Of a stretch of 64,000 bases of DNA, positions 40,849 to 49,946 are shown piece by piece. The DNA is from Hymenobacter caeli (GTDB lineage Bacteria; Bacteroidota; Bacteroidia; Cytophagales; Hymenobacteraceae): contig NZ_JABSNP010000004.1 in the NCBI RefSeq assembly GCF_013294115.1, positions 62,001-126,000 on the forward strand, written 5' to 3'. Within the stretch, counting starts at the first letter, position 1. Each line of letters begins with the position of its first letter. Position numbers and translations under genes: made by a program. The notes beneath the pieces are model-generated. The model saw only the letters and a program-made list of their open reading frames with translations. It did not search any database and was not told the DNA's origin.

Positions 40849-42129
40849 TTGAAACCCATCATTCTCCTCGGTTCCGGGGCCCGCGAGCACGCCATGGCCG
40901 CCAAGCTGACCCGCGACGGCGCGTCGGTGCAGGTGGTGCCCGGCAACGCCGGCATCCCCAACAGTCACCCCGGCCTCGACCCGCTCGACTTTGCGGCGCT
41001 GGAAGCTTATGCCCGGCACCAGGGCGTGCGGCTGATTGTGGTGGGCCCCGAGGCGCCGCTGGCCGCCGGCGTGGCCGACTACTTCGCCGGCTCCGACATT
41101 AAGGTGTTTGGGCCGACCAAGGCGGGGGCCCTGCTGGAAAGCTCCAAGGTGTGGAGCAAGGACTTCATGCGGCGCCACGGCGTGGCCACGGCTCAGGCCT
41201 GGCCGTTTCGCAGCGACGAAGTGGATGCCGCCCGCGCCAAGGCCGCCGAGTTGGGTGGCCAGGTGGTGGTGAAGTACGACGGCCTGGCCGCCGGCAAGGG
41301 CGTGTACGTGTGCGGCTCGCCGGCCGAGGCCACCGCGGCGCTCGACGACTTGCAGGCGCACTACACCGGCTGGTATTCCTTCCTGCTGGAAGAACGGCTC
41401 ACGGGCCCCGAAATAAGCATCATCGGCCTCACCGATGGCCACGAGATGAAGCTGCTGGCCACCTCGCAAGACCACAAGCAGCTGCTGGCGGGTGATGAGG
41501 GCCCCAACACCGGCGGCATGGGCGCCTATTGCCCGGTGCCGTTTGCCGACGACAACGTGCTGGCCGACATTCGGCGCGACATCGTGGAGCCCACCCTGCG
41601 CGGGCTGCAAAACGAGCAGTTCGAGTTCCGCGGCTTCCTCTATTTCGGCATCATGCTGACGCCCACGGGCCCCAAGCTGCTCGAATACAACGTGCGCCTT
41701 GGCGACCCCGAGGCCGAAGTGCTGCTGCCCGCCATGGACAGCAGCCTGCTGGCCCTGATTGAGGCGACGCTCGACGGCAGCCTGGCCCGCCAGGTGGTGC
41801 GGCAGCGGCCGGGGGCCTACGTGGGCGTCGTGCTGGCCTCGGGCGGCTACCCGGCCAGCGGCTTTCCCACGGGCTTCCCCATCACGGGACTGGATAATCT
41901 GCCGGCGGGCGTGGAGGCTTTCCACGGCGCTACCAGGCGGGGCGCTGATGGCCAGTTGGTTACCAACGGCGGACGGGTGCTGGTGCTCAGCGCCCAGGGC
42001 CCCACGCTGGCCGCCGCCACGGCCCTCGCCTACGAGGCTGCGGCGCTGGTTAGTTTCCAGGACAAATACGTGCGGCCCGACATTGCCCAGCGCCCGGCGC
42101 CGGTGCTAACCCAACGCGCCGTAAATTGA
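40849..42129 (+). CDS. purD: Phosphoribosylamine-glycine ligase
   Basis: About 426 residues. It makes GAR from phosphoribosylamine, glycine and ATP. The N-terminus IILLGSGAREHAMAAKL is the usual start of PurD, so the TTG at 40849 is the preferred start codon; another TTG at 40792 would add 19 unusual residues. ATP-grasp motifs: VVKYDGLAAGKGVYV, EERLTGPEISIIG, DEGPNTGGMGAYCPVP and LEYNVRLGDPEAEVLLP. Confidence 0.93.
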   Translation: MKPIILLGSGAREHAMAAKLTRDGASVQVVPGNAGIPNSHPGLDPLDFAALEAYARHQGVRLIVVGPEAPLAAGVADYFAGSDIKVFGPTKAGALLESSKVWSKDFMRRHGVATAQAWPFRSDEVDAARAKAAELGGQVVVKYDGLAAGKGVYVCGSPAEATAALDDLQAHYTGWYSFLLEERLTGPEISIIGLTDGHEMKLLATSQDHKQLLAGDEGPNTGGMGAYCPVPFADDNVLADIRRDIVEPTLRGLQNEQFEFRGFLYFGIMLTPTGPKLLEYNVRLGDPEAEVLLPAMDSSLLALIEATLDGSLARQVVRQRPGAYVGVVLASGGYPASGFPTGFPITGLDNLPAGVEAFHGATRRGADGQLVTNGGRVLVLSAQGPTLAAATALAYEAAALVSFQDKYVRPDIAQRPAPVLTQRAVN

Positions 42130-42146
42130 AGCTCGAACCCGCTGCC

Positions 42147-42830
42147 ATGACGCCGACCTCGCCGCAGTACGACCGCCGCCCGTCCCCCGCCGCTCCCGCC
42201 GGGGGCCCCGCGCCCGGGGCCCCCGCCAAAGCGCGGCTGGCCATTCTACTCTCGGGCCGCGGCTCCAACATGCTGGCCGTGGTGCGCGCTACCCAAACCG
42301 GCCCGCTGCGCGACCTAGCGGAGGTGGCCGTAGTGTTCAGTAACAAGCCCGACGCGCCCGGCCTCGAAGCCGCTGGGGCCCTGGGCTGCCCTACCGCAGC
42401 ACTGCCCAGCCAGGGCCGCAAGCGGGCCGAATTCGACGCCGAAGCCGCCGCGCTGCTCCAGCAGTACCGGCCCGATTTTGTGGTGCTGGCGGGCTACATG
42501 CGCATCTTGTCGCCGGCCTTCATCCAGCCGTTTGCGGGGCGCATCATCAACATTCATCCCGCCGACACGCACCAGCACCAGGGCCTGCACGCCTACGAAT
42601 GGGCGTTTGATAACCACCTGCCGGCGACCAAAATCACCGTGCACCTCGTGGACGAAGGCCTCGATACAGGCCGCATCCTCGCCCAGCAAACGGTGGACCT
42701 GCGCGGGGCCGATACGCTGGACGAAGTGGAGCGCCGCGGCCTGGCCGTGGAGCACGAACTGTATGCCGAAACGCTGGCGGAGTTAATTAAAAATTATGAA
42801 TTAAAAATTAAAAATGAATTGACGGGTTAA
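42147..42830 (+). CDS. purN: Phosphoribosylglycinamide formyltransferase
   Basis: About 227 residues from ATG 42147. It transfers a formyl group to GAR. Motifs: AILLSGRGSNMLAV (phosphate loop), INIHPADTHQHQGLHAYEWA with the catalytic Asn-x-His, and HLVDEGLDTGRILAQ with the catalytic Asp. It has an Ala/Pro-rich N-terminal extension. The last 14 or so codons (KNYELKIKNEL) lie in an AT-rich palindromic repeat, so the C-terminus has been extended by that element. Confidence 0.93.
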   Translation: MTPTSPQYDRRPSPAAPAGGPAPGAPAKARLAILLSGRGSNMLAVVRATQTGPLRDLAEVAVVFSNKPDAPGLEAAGALGCPTAALPSQGRKRAEFDAEAAALLQQYRPDFVVLAGYMRILSPAFIQPFAGRIINIHPADTHQHQGLHAYEWAFDNHLPATKITVHLVDEGLDTGRILAQQTVDLRGADTLDEVERRGLAVEHELYAETLAELIKNYELKIKNELTG

Positions 42831-42913
42831 TTAATTCCGACCCTGTTGCAATTCATTTTTATGATTTAATGCGCCAAATTTTTAATTTTTAATTCATAAC
42901 TCATAATTAAAAA
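42783..42913. repeat. AT-rich palindromic repeat (AATTAAAAATTATGAATT family)
   Basis: Short units of TTAATTAAAAATTATGAATT and their complements (right arm about 42877-42911) make an imperfect inverted repeat with a roughly 55-nt central part. It covers the purN stop codon (42828) and ends just before the purF ATG, filling the whole gap. Its composition differs sharply from the genome. Confidence 0.75.
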
Positions 42914-42917
42914 GCAT

Positions 42918-44426
42918 ATGTGCGGAATAGTAGGTTTTCACGGTCCCGATAACGTCGTCGCCGACATGATCATCGGCCTCACCGCCCTCCAGCACCGGGG
43001 GCAGGACGCAGCCGGCATCGCCACGTTCGACGATTCGTTTCACCTGCACAAGGGGCAGGGGCTGGTGAACGACGTGTTCAAGCCCAAGCACATCAAGAAG
43101 CTGAAGGGCCACACCGGCATCGGGCACGTGCGCTACACCACGCAGGGGGCCAACGATTCCGACCTGGCCCAGCCCTTCACCACCAGCTACCCGTTCGGGC
43201 TGGCGATGGTACACAACGGCAACGTCATCAACTTCCGCGACGTGGCCAAGCGCCTGCACGACCACTACCACGTGCTGCCCAAAACCACCAACGACTTGGA
43301 ACTCATCATGTACACCTTCGCCTCGGAGCTGCGCGTGAAGGACCTGGACCACATTTCGGTGGTGGACATTTTTGATGCCGTGGAAACCACCCAGGCCCTG
43401 GTGGAGGGGGCCTACGCCACCATCACCATGATTGCCGGGCACGGCCTGCTGGCCTTCACCGACCCGCTGGGCATCCGGCCGTTGGTGCTGGGCCGGCGCG
43501 ACACGCCCGAGGGCCCCGTGTTCGCCTTCGTGTCGGAGAGCACCTGCTTTGATTATCTGGACTTTGAATTCATCGAAAACGTGGGCCCCGGCCAGGCCAT
43601 TTTCATCGACAACAACTTCCACGTTCACTACAAGAATCCCTACGCGCTGCCCAAGAATTTCTGCGCCTTCGAGCAGATTTATTTCGCCCGCGAAGACTCC
43701 GTAATTCACGGCCGCCTGGTGGCCCGCGAGCGGGTGCGCCTGGGCAAGCTGCTGGCCCGCAAGGTGGCCGACGCCGGCCTGAAACCCGACATGGTGATTG
43801 ACGTGCCCAGCAGCGGCTACTTCGCCGCCTCCGGCCTGGCCGAGGCCATCGGCGTGCCCTACCGCCGGGCCCTGGTGAAAAACAACCACATGGGCCGCTC
43901 GTTCATCGTGCCCACCCAGGCCGGGCGCGAGGACGTGGTGAAGAAAAAGCTGAACCCCATCCGCGACTTCGTGCGCGGCAAAAAGGTGGCCGTGGTGGAC
44001 GACAGCATCGTGCGCGGCACCACGTCGCGGCGCATCGTGCGGCTGCTGCGCGAGGCGGGGGCCCTGGAGGTGTACTTCATTTCGAGCGCGCCGCCCATCG
44101 TGTCGCCCTGCATCTACGGCATCGACATGGCCATGAGCACCGAGCTGATTGCCGCCAACTATTCGGAGGACGAAATCTGCCGCTACATCGAGGCCGACCG
44201 GGTGATTTACCAGGACCTGGCCGACTTGGAGCAGCTCTTCGCCGAGGAGCGCGGCCACGGTGGCTCGTGCTTCGCCTGCTTCTCGGGCAAGTACCCCACC
44301 GGCGACGTGACGCACTACCTGCGCCACATCCAGGAGGAGCGCCAAAGCCACCGCGGCGACAAGAAAGAGAAAAAGGCAGTAAGCGCCTCGGTGAGCGCCA
44401 AGGCCCCCGAGCCCACGGAGCACTAG
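42918..44426 (+). CDS. purF: Amidophosphoribosyltransferase
   Basis: The protein has 502 residues. It catalyses the first committed purine step, PRPP plus glutamine to phosphoribosylamine. The initiator Met is followed directly by the catalytic Cys (CGIVGFHG), needing Met removal. The glutaminase part has HRGQDAAGIATFD and GHVRYTTQG. The PRPP loop is VAVVDDSIVRGTTSRR. Two Cys near the C-terminus (GSCFACFSG) may be metal-cluster remnants. A long charged tail (DKKEKKAVSASVSAK) extends beyond the core. Confidence 0.95.
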   Translation: MCGIVGFHGPDNVVADMIIGLTALQHRGQDAAGIATFDDSFHLHKGQGLVNDVFKPKHIKKLKGHTGIGHVRYTTQGANDSDLAQPFTTSYPFGLAMVHNGNVINFRDVAKRLHDHYHVLPKTTNDLELIMYTFASELRVKDLDHISVVDIFDAVETTQALVEGAYATITMIAGHGLLAFTDPLGIRPLVLGRRDTPEGPVFAFVSESTCFDYLDFEFIENVGPGQAIFIDNNFHVHYKNPYALPKNFCAFEQIYFAREDSVIHGRLVARERVRLGKLLARKVADAGLKPDMVIDVPSSGYFAASGLAEAIGVPYRRALVKNNHMGRSFIVPTQAGREDVVKKKLNPIRDFVRGKKVAVVDDSIVRGTTSRRIVRLLREAGALEVYFISSAPPIVSPCIYGIDMAMSTELIAANYSEDEICRYIEADRVIYQDLADLEQLFAEERGHGGSCFACFSGKYPTGDVTHYLRHIQEERQSHRGDKKEKKAVSASVSAKAPEPTEH

Positions 44427-44432
44427 CGGCCC

Positions 44433-44795
44433 ATGAAACCGGCGAATTTATTCCTGCTGCTGCTTGGGCTGAGCCTAGCATTTTCCGCAAAATCGCAGGT
44501 AGCCCCTTTGCCTGATGAGCTGGTTAAAGTGAAAACACCTAGTATAGATATAGCAGAAACTCTCCGCCATTCTGCTAATCCTAGATATATGGTGTTGGAG
44601 CGTGTTACGCATGCCTACCATCAACCTGCTGATACCGCTAGTGGACGGTATTTTAAGTTGTGGCCTGGTACGAAAGTTTACATCCGGGATTGGGCTCCGG
44701 ACGGCCTGCTGATTGACTTGGGATTCGGCAGCGGCGAAAAGTATTATTTGCCAAATAATTCAGTAAAAGGTCTTCGGGTCTTTGTTGAAATTTAG
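44433..44795 (+). CDS. Hypothetical secreted protein inside the purine operon
   Basis: The protein has 120 residues with a signal peptide (LFLLLLGLSLAFSAKSQ). The mature part (YMVLERVTHAYHQPADTAS; GTKVYIRDWAPDGLLIDLGF) looks beta-rich. Its middle is AT-richer than the pur genes. It starts 7 nt after purF, so it is cotranscribed. No family recognised. Confidence 0.6.
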   Translation: MKPANLFLLLLGLSLAFSAKSQVAPLPDELVKVKTPSIDIAETLRHSANPRYMVLERVTHAYHQPADTASGRYFKLWPGTKVYIRDWAPDGLLIDLGFGSGEKYYLPNNSVKGLRVFVEI

Positions 44796-44863
44796 AACAC
44801 TTTCTTGAGCTTAATCCCCCTTTCTATTCCTTCGCCAACAGCTTGGAAAATCGGGTAATTACT

Positions 44864-45961
44864 ATGAGCAACCCCTCCGAAAACCCCGCCGGCTACTCCA
44901 TTGAAGAAGGCAACGCCGCCTCGCGCAACGCCTACGGCTGGGCCAAGAAAACCTTCGCTAACCGCACCGGCCTGCCCGGCGAGCCCGCCCAGGACCTGGA
45001 CGGTGGCTTCTCGAACGAAATCCGGTTCGGGGCCGAGCGCCTGGGCATCAGCTCCGACGGCATCGGGACCAAGATTGAGGTGGCCGAGCGCCTGAACCGC
45101 TACGACACGCTGGGCTACGACCTCATCGCCATGACGGCCGACGACCTCATCGCCGCCGGCTTTGTGCCCACCAACCTGTCGAACATCATCGACGTGAACC
45201 ACCTCGACTACGGCGTGGTGGACCAGCTGATGCGCGGCCTGCACGACGCGGCCAACTTCGCCAAAATCGCCATCACGGGCGGCGAGATTGCCGAGCTGGG
45301 CAACCGCATCGGCGGCTGGGCCGGGGCCCAGATGAACTTCAACTGGTGCTCTACGGCCATCGGCGTGCTGCACCCCCGCCTGGCCCAGCCCCTGAGCGGC
45401 AAAACCGCCCGGGCCGGCCACGCGGTGGTGGCCCTGCGCTCGCCCTCGTTCCGCTCCAACGGCTACTCGCTGGCCCGCAAAACCCTGCAAAAGCTGTTCG
45501 GCGACAACTGGCACGAGGCCCCCTACGACGGCCCCGACGCCGCCGAATTCCCCACTTGGGGCGACGCCATGCTGGCGCCCTCGCTCATCTACTCGCCCGG
45601 CATCGCGGCCCTGCTCGACGCCGGCTTGCCGCTGCACGGCGTGGCCCACATCACCGGCGGCGGCGTGGCCGACAACTTCCAGCGCGTCCTCAAAAACGGC
45701 CTGGGGGCCCTGTTGGATAACCTGTTTGCGCCGCTGCCCGCCATGCAGCGCCTCTGCGAAGTGGGCGGCATCAGCCCCGAAACCGCCTACCTCTACTGGA
45801 ACATGGGCACCGGTATGCTCGTCGTGACCGAAGCCGCCAGCGCCGCCGCCGTGGTGGCCGCCCTGCAAGCCAGCGGCTACGATGCCCAAGTGGCCGGCCA
45901 CCTCACCGCCGAAGCCGGCGTGACGCTGCGCGTGGGGCCCCTGGAGTTGCGGTATGCATAA
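44864..45961 (+). CDS. purM: Phosphoribosylaminoimidazole synthetase (AIR synthase)
   Basis: About 365 residues from ATG 44864; an in-frame TTG lies seven codons upstream. It closes the imidazole ring of FGAM. Motifs: ISSDGIGTKIEVAERL, LIAMTADDLIAAGFVP, AITGGEIAELGN and AHITGGGVADNFQRVL. The N-terminus (GYSIEEGNAASRNAYGWAKK) is of the divergent Bacteroidota type rather than the E. coli type. It ends the recognisable purine set. Confidence 0.93.
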   Translation: MSNPSENPAGYSIEEGNAASRNAYGWAKKTFANRTGLPGEPAQDLDGGFSNEIRFGAERLGISSDGIGTKIEVAERLNRYDTLGYDLIAMTADDLIAAGFVPTNLSNIIDVNHLDYGVVDQLMRGLHDAANFAKIAITGGEIAELGNRIGGWAGAQMNFNWCSTAIGVLHPRLAQPLSGKTARAGHAVVALRSPSFRSNGYSLARKTLQKLFGDNWHEAPYDGPDAAEFPTWGDAMLAPSLIYSPGIAALLDAGLPLHGVAHITGGGVADNFQRVLKNGLGALLDNLFAPLPAMQRLCEVGGISPETAYLYWNMGTGMLVVTEAASAAAVVAALQASGYDAQVAGHLTAEAGVTLRVGPLELRYA

Positions 45962-45964
45962 GAA

Positions 45965-46636
45965 ATGGCTTACCTGTTAGAAAAGTGGAATTGGTCGGAA
46001 GCTGATTTTGAGCAGATGGGCTGGCATGATGCCACCATTTATGCCATAGAATTTGGTAAAGACGTAAGCTTTGACCTCGACTATATTTTTGAGTGGGTAC
46101 AGGCGGATAAGAATGAGTTTCTCTCATTTATGGTCGCACCTGTAACACTTATCTTTTGCGAGCCGACTGTTATCAAGTTTGACCTTGATTTTCAGTTTGG
46201 ACAGCAAATCGAAATTGAGGATTTGCACCGGCGCACTTCGGCAATGGGCGACACGCAGTGGTGCTTGGAGACTCATCAGGGCGATATTAGTATCACTGCA
46301 AAAACCTTCCGCCAAATAGTGCGTCGTTTGCCAACGTTGCAAATCGGCCAGCAATTATTGCCAGAAGAACGTGGTAGTTCAAGCTTCAGCACTGTTCCAG
46401 AACTGGATTTTGTTGCGTCTAAAGAGGTGATGCGGTTAAAGGAGGTTGATTTTGCTTTGCGCCAGAAATCAACGGACATTCGGCGGTTGCATCGCCAACT
46501 TGAGATACTGCTGGAGCAACGGAGTACTGGTGTGTTGACGTTGAAGCAATACCTCTTGGAAAAACGGGAAATAGAGGGGAAAATTCGCTTCCTAACTGAC
46601 GAACTCCGAGCCACGGACTGGCAGGCTACTCTGTAA
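45965..46636 (+). CDS. AT-rich orphan gene with SHOCT-like C-terminus
   Basis: The protein has 223 residues and starts 3 nt after the purM stop. The N-terminal half (GWHDATIYAIEF, DYIFEWVQ, VAPVTLIFCEPTVIKFDLDF) resembles small WHD-containing proteins often annotated as immunity or hypothetical proteins. The C-terminal 60 residues are coiled and end in STGVLTLKQYLLEKREIEGK, reminiscent of SHOCT domains. It is AT-richer than purM. No membrane segment. Confidence 0.6.
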   Translation: MAYLLEKWNWSEADFEQMGWHDATIYAIEFGKDVSFDLDYIFEWVQADKNEFLSFMVAPVTLIFCEPTVIKFDLDFQFGQQIEIEDLHRRTSAMGDTQWCLETHQGDISITAKTFRQIVRRLPTLQIGQQLLPEERGSSSFSTVPELDFVASKEVMRLKEVDFALRQKSTDIRRLHRQLEILLEQRSTGVLTLKQYLLEKREIEGKIRFLTDELRATDWQATL

Positions 46637-46748
46637 ATCGCTCCTACGCCAAGCGCTGAGGTCACTTCGCCAAAATCAGCTGGGTGCGGTGGTAATACAA
46701 GCTCAGAATAGCATGTAGTGGATAACTGCCACGCTACCTGCTCCGCGC

Positions 46749-46756
46749 TACTTTTG
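46749..46756 (+). promoter_or_regulatory. -7 box (TACTTTTG)
   Basis: Exact TAnnTTTG match, 27 nt before the ATG of the zinc-ribbon gene. It implies that this gene is separate from the purine operon. Confidence 0.5.
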
Positions 46757-46783
46757 CCCACGCCATACTTCCCCCAAACCGCC

Positions 46784-47431
46784 ATGAGCACCATGATTCA
46801 GTTCGTTGCCAACTACGACGACCTCTCCACTGATAAGGGCTACCAGTTCAAGTTTCATTGCGACAAGTGCCGCAACGGGTACATGTCGCGGTTTCAGCCC
46901 AACGCCATCGGCATTGCCGGGGGCTTGTTGCAGGCGGCCAGTAGCATCTTTGGGAGTTTGGGCGGAGCCGAAAACGCGGCTTACCACATCCAGCGGGCCA
47001 TTGGGGGCAAGGCCCACGACGGGGCCCTGGAAACGGCCGTGGCCGAGGGCAAAACCTACTTCAAGCAGTGCACGCGCTGCGGCCACTGGGTGTGCCCCGA
47101 CGTGTGCTGGAACGCCGGCGCCGGCCTCTGCGAAGACTGCGCCCCCGACGAGCAGGAGGAGCTGCGGGCCCAGCAGGCCCAGGCCACCCGCGAGCAAATC
47201 CAAACCAAAACCCGCGCCCAGGACTATACCCAAAACCTTGATTTCCTGGGCCGCACCCCGCTGGTGCAGTGCGCCAATTGCCAGGCCAAGCTGGCCGCCG
47301 GCCAGAAGTTCTGCCCCAGCTGCGGGGCCCCCAACGCCGCGGCCCAGGTGCCGGGGCGGTTTTGCACCGGCTGCGGCACGGGCCTGAAACCCGACCAGAA
47401 ATTCTGCGCCGACTGCGGCGCGAAGAATTAG
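46784..47431 (+). CDS. Zinc-ribbon protein
   Basis: About 215 residues from ATG 46784. It has four Cys-pair clusters: CDKC (residue about 25), CTRCGHWVCPDVC with a later CEDC, then two classic zinc ribbons, CANCQAKLAAGQKFCPSCG and CTGCGTGLKPDQKFCADCG at the very end. Between them is a Gln/Arg-rich helical stretch (EELRAQQAQATREQIQTKTR). It is likely to bind at least three zinc ions. Function is not known; protein or nucleic-acid binding is the usual guess. Confidence 0.8.
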   Translation: MSTMIQFVANYDDLSTDKGYQFKFHCDKCRNGYMSRFQPNAIGIAGGLLQAASSIFGSLGGAENAAYHIQRAIGGKAHDGALETAVAEGKTYFKQCTRCGHWVCPDVCWNAGAGLCEDCAPDEQEELRAQQAQATREQIQTKTRAQDYTQNLDFLGRTPLVQCANCQAKLAAGQKFCPSCGAPNAAAQVPGRFCTGCGTGLKPDQKFCADCGAKN

Positions 47432-47508
47432 GTAGAATCGATAAACCGAGGCTTAGTGGCTTAGTGGCCTGTTGCCAGAGTTGTCGATGGAAGGCTTGAG
47501 TAACCTTA

Positions 47509-47574
47509 GCGGGGCGAACAACGCGCAAATTCGGGCCAAAGCCATGGCCCAGGTTTGCGCGTTGTTCGCCCCGC
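47509..47574. repeat. 21-bp perfect inverted repeat downstream of pncB
   Basis: Arms 47509-47529 and 47554-47574 are exact complements with a nested GGGCCA/TGGCCC inside the 24-nt centre. It lies 34 nt beyond the pncB stop and may act as its terminator, though no T run follows. Confidence 0.7.
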
Positions 47575-47607
47575 CGTTTTGGCCGATGTGGGCCGGCGCG
47601 TTGCTCC

Positions 47608-49098
47608 TCACGCCGGGCGCTGGGGCCGCTTCTCCAAAATCAGTTGGGTGCGGTAGTCGTACAGGCTCAGCTCCAGGCCTACGGGGTAGGTGTGGGGGTT
47701 GAGGAAGCGGCGCACGGCGGGGTCGAGGCTGGCCACTTCGCGCTGGGCCAAGGCGCGGCTTTCGGCCAGGGTGGGCAGCTCCAGCACGCGCTGGCCCTGG
47801 CGGAACACGGGCTCGAGCAGCTCGCGAAAGGGGGCCCCGGGGCGCACGGGGCGGCGGCGGGTGGCGTCGTTGGGGTCGACCAAGGTAAGGGTTTCGGGCA
47901 GGGGCGCGGCGGTGTTGTAGAGCATGTCGGCCCGCGGGCGGCCGTGGTCGTCGAGGTAGCGGCGCACCTGCAGGATGCCAGGGATGCTGGTTTTAGCGAG
48001 CTGCTCGCTGAGCTTGATGGTGAAGTCCCAGCCGGTGCCGTCGGCCGGGCGCAGGGCGGCCAGCTTGTACACGCCCCCCAGGGCCGCCTGGTTATAGGCC
48101 GTCACGAGCTGGGTGCCCACGCCCCAGGTGTCGATGCGGGCCCCCTGCTGCCGGAGGCTGGCGATGAGGTTTTCCTCCAAATCGTTGCTGGCCACGATGT
48201 GCACCTTATCAAAACCTGCTTCATCCAGCAGCGCCCGGGCCCCCCGGCTGAGGTAGGCCAGGTCGCCCGAATCGAGGCGGATGCCGCCCAATTCGTGGCC
48301 GTTCTGGCGCATCTGCCGGGCCACTTCGATGGCGTGGCGCACCCCGTCGAGCGTGTCGTAGGTATCGACCAGAAACACCGAGTCGTCGGGAAACGCCTGG
48401 GCGTAGGCCGCAAACGCTTTTTCCTCGTCGCCGAACGACATGACCCAGCTGTGGGCGTGGGTGCCGCGCACCGGAATGCCGTAGCGCTGGCCGGCCAGCA
48501 CGTTGCTGGTGGCATTGGCCCCGCCGAGGTAAGCCGCCCGGCTGGCCCCCAGGCCCCCGTCGAAGCCCTGGGCGCGGCGCAGGCCGAACTCCAGCACCTG
48601 GTCGTCGGGCCCGGCGGCTTCGCGGATGCGGGCGGCCTTGGTGGCGATGAGCGTCTGGAAGTTGACGAGCGTGAGCAGGGCCGTTTCCACCAGCTGGGCC
48701 TGTAGCAGGGGCCCCTGGATGCGCAGCAGCGGCTCGTTGCCGAACACCACGGTGCCCTCGGGCACGGCGTCCACATTGCAGGTAAACTTCAAATCGCGCA
48801 GGTAGGCCAGGAAAGCGGGTGGGAACAGCGGGGTGCCCTGGCTGCCGCGCAGCCCGCCGAGGTAGGCCAGGTCGTCGTCTGAAAAGCGCAGGTGCTCGAG
48901 CCAGTCCACGGCCAGGGCCAGGCCGGCGGCCACCGCGTAGCCGCCCTGAAACGGGGCTTTGCGGAAGTAGAGGTGGAACACGGCCTCGCGGTCCTGCATC
49001 CCCTGCTGCCAGTAGCCGTAGGCCATCGTGAGCTGGTACAAATCGGTAACGAGGGCGAGCGACGGGCCGTACAGGCCGGAGAGCGGGGCGGAGTTCAT
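47608..49098 (-). CDS. pncB: Nicotinate phosphoribosyltransferase
   Basis: The protein has 496 residues. It converts nicotinate and PRPP to nicotinate mononucleotide in NAD salvage. Motifs: [35 protein letters not shown] (with the phosphorylated-His region [14 protein letters not shown]), [17 protein letters not shown] and [16 protein letters not shown]. The position near the purine operon may reflect shared PRPP use. It is divergent from the DUF1345 gene. Confidence 0.93.
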   Translation of the reverse strand: MNSAPLSGLYGPSLALVTDLYQLTMAYGYWQQGMQDREAVFHLYFRKAPFQGGYAVAAGLALAVDWLEHLRFSDDDLAYLGGLRGSQGTPLFPPAFLAYLRDLKFTCNVDAVPEGTVVFGNEPLLRIQGPLLQAQLVETALLTLVNFQTLIATKAARIREAAGPDDQVLEFGLRRAQGFDGGLGASRAAYLGGANATSNVLAGQRYGIPVRGTHAHSWVMSFGDEEKAFAAYAQAFPDDSVFLVDTYDTLDGVRHAIEVARQMRQNGHELGGIRLDSGDLAYLSRGARALLDEAGFDKVHIVASNDLEENLIASLRQQGARIDTWGVGTQLVTAYNQAALGGVYKLAALRPADGTGWDFTIKLSEQLAKTSIPGILQVRRYLDDHGRPRADMLYNTAAPLPETLTLVDPNDATRRRPVRPGAPFRELLEPVFRQGQRVLELPTLAESRALAQREVASLDPAVRRFLNPHTYPVGLELSLYDYRTQLILEKRPQRPA

Positions 49099-49119
49099 GG
49101 CGGCAAAGGAAACAAAGTA

Positions 49120-49150
49120 TTTGGCGCAGCTCGCACCGGCCCTACCTTAT
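49120..49150 (+). promoter_or_regulatory. Bacteroidota promoter of the DUF1345 gene
   Basis: TTTG at 49120-49123, a spacer of exactly 19 nt, then TACCTTAT at 49143-49150. The ATG is at 49159, giving a very short leader. Confidence 0.55.
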
Positions 49151-49158
49151 CCCTCACA

Positions 49159-49902
49159 ATGAAAAAGCAAGCCGCCCCGAAACCTGCCTCCGCCCCGGCC
49201 CCGGTGGCCAAGGCTGTGCCCGCCCCCTGGCGCACGATTTTACGCCTGCCGTGGCGGCTGGGCCTGGCCACCGGGGCAGCCGGCCTGGCCGTGTGGCTGG
49301 CCCCCGCCGCCCTGGGGCCCCTGGCCCGCGCCGTGGCCGGCTGGGACGCCTTCGCGGCCGTGATGCTGGGCCTGATTCTGGTGAACATGCGCGTGGCCGA
49401 CGTCGACGACATCCGCCAGGTGGCCGCCAGCGACGACCTGCCCCGCACCGCCGCTTCCTTCGTGGTCCTTGCCGGGGCCCTGGCCAGCCTCGTGGCCGTG
49501 GTGGGCCTGCTGGGCACGCTCAAAAACCTGCCCGAAGCCGCCAAAGCCCTGCACCTAGTGCTGGGCGTGGGGGCCGTGGCCCTGGCCTGGCTGCTGGTGC
49601 ACTGCGTGTTCACGCTGCGCTACGCCCACAGCTACTACGACGCCGACGAGCAAGGCCACGACCAGGGCGGCCTGGTGTTTCCCGACGACGCGGGCAAGGA
49701 CGACCAGGACAAGATGGAGCCCAACTACCTGGATTTTGCCTATTTCTCCTTCGTGGTGGGCATGACGGCCCAGACGGCCGATATCGGCATCAGCAACCGC
49801 GACATCCGCAAAATCGCCCTGTTGCACGGCCTCATTTCCTTCCTGTTCAACACGGCTATCGTGGCCCTCACCATCGGCACCATCGGCGGCGTGCTCAACT
49901 GA
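49159..49902 (+). CDS. DUF1345-family membrane protein
   Basis: About 247 residues. A cytoplasmic Ala/Pro-rich head leads to five or six membrane helices. The conserved segment VHCVFTLRYAHSYYD and the later LDFAYFSFVVGMTAQTADIG, then HGLISFLFNTAIVALTIG, are characteristic of DUF1345. The function of the family is unknown. Confidence 0.88.
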   Translation: MKKQAAPKPASAPAPVAKAVPAPWRTILRLPWRLGLATGAAGLAVWLAPAALGPLARAVAGWDAFAAVMLGLILVNMRVADVDDIRQVAASDDLPRTAASFVVLAGALASLVAVVGLLGTLKNLPEAAKALHLVLGVGAVALAWLLVHCVFTLRYAHSYYDADEQGHDQGGLVFPDDAGKDDQDKMEPNYLDFAYFSFVVGMTAQTADIGISNRDIRKIALLHGLISFLFNTAIVALTIGTIGGVLN

Positions 49903-49946
49903 GCCAGGAACATTTTTCAAGCCCAAGCGCCCACCCCCTGACTGAA

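Noticed and set aside
42783..42913. An AT-rich replication origin
   Set aside because: It lies inside the purine operon, has no DnaA-box pattern that I can see, and matches the style of other palindromic repeats.
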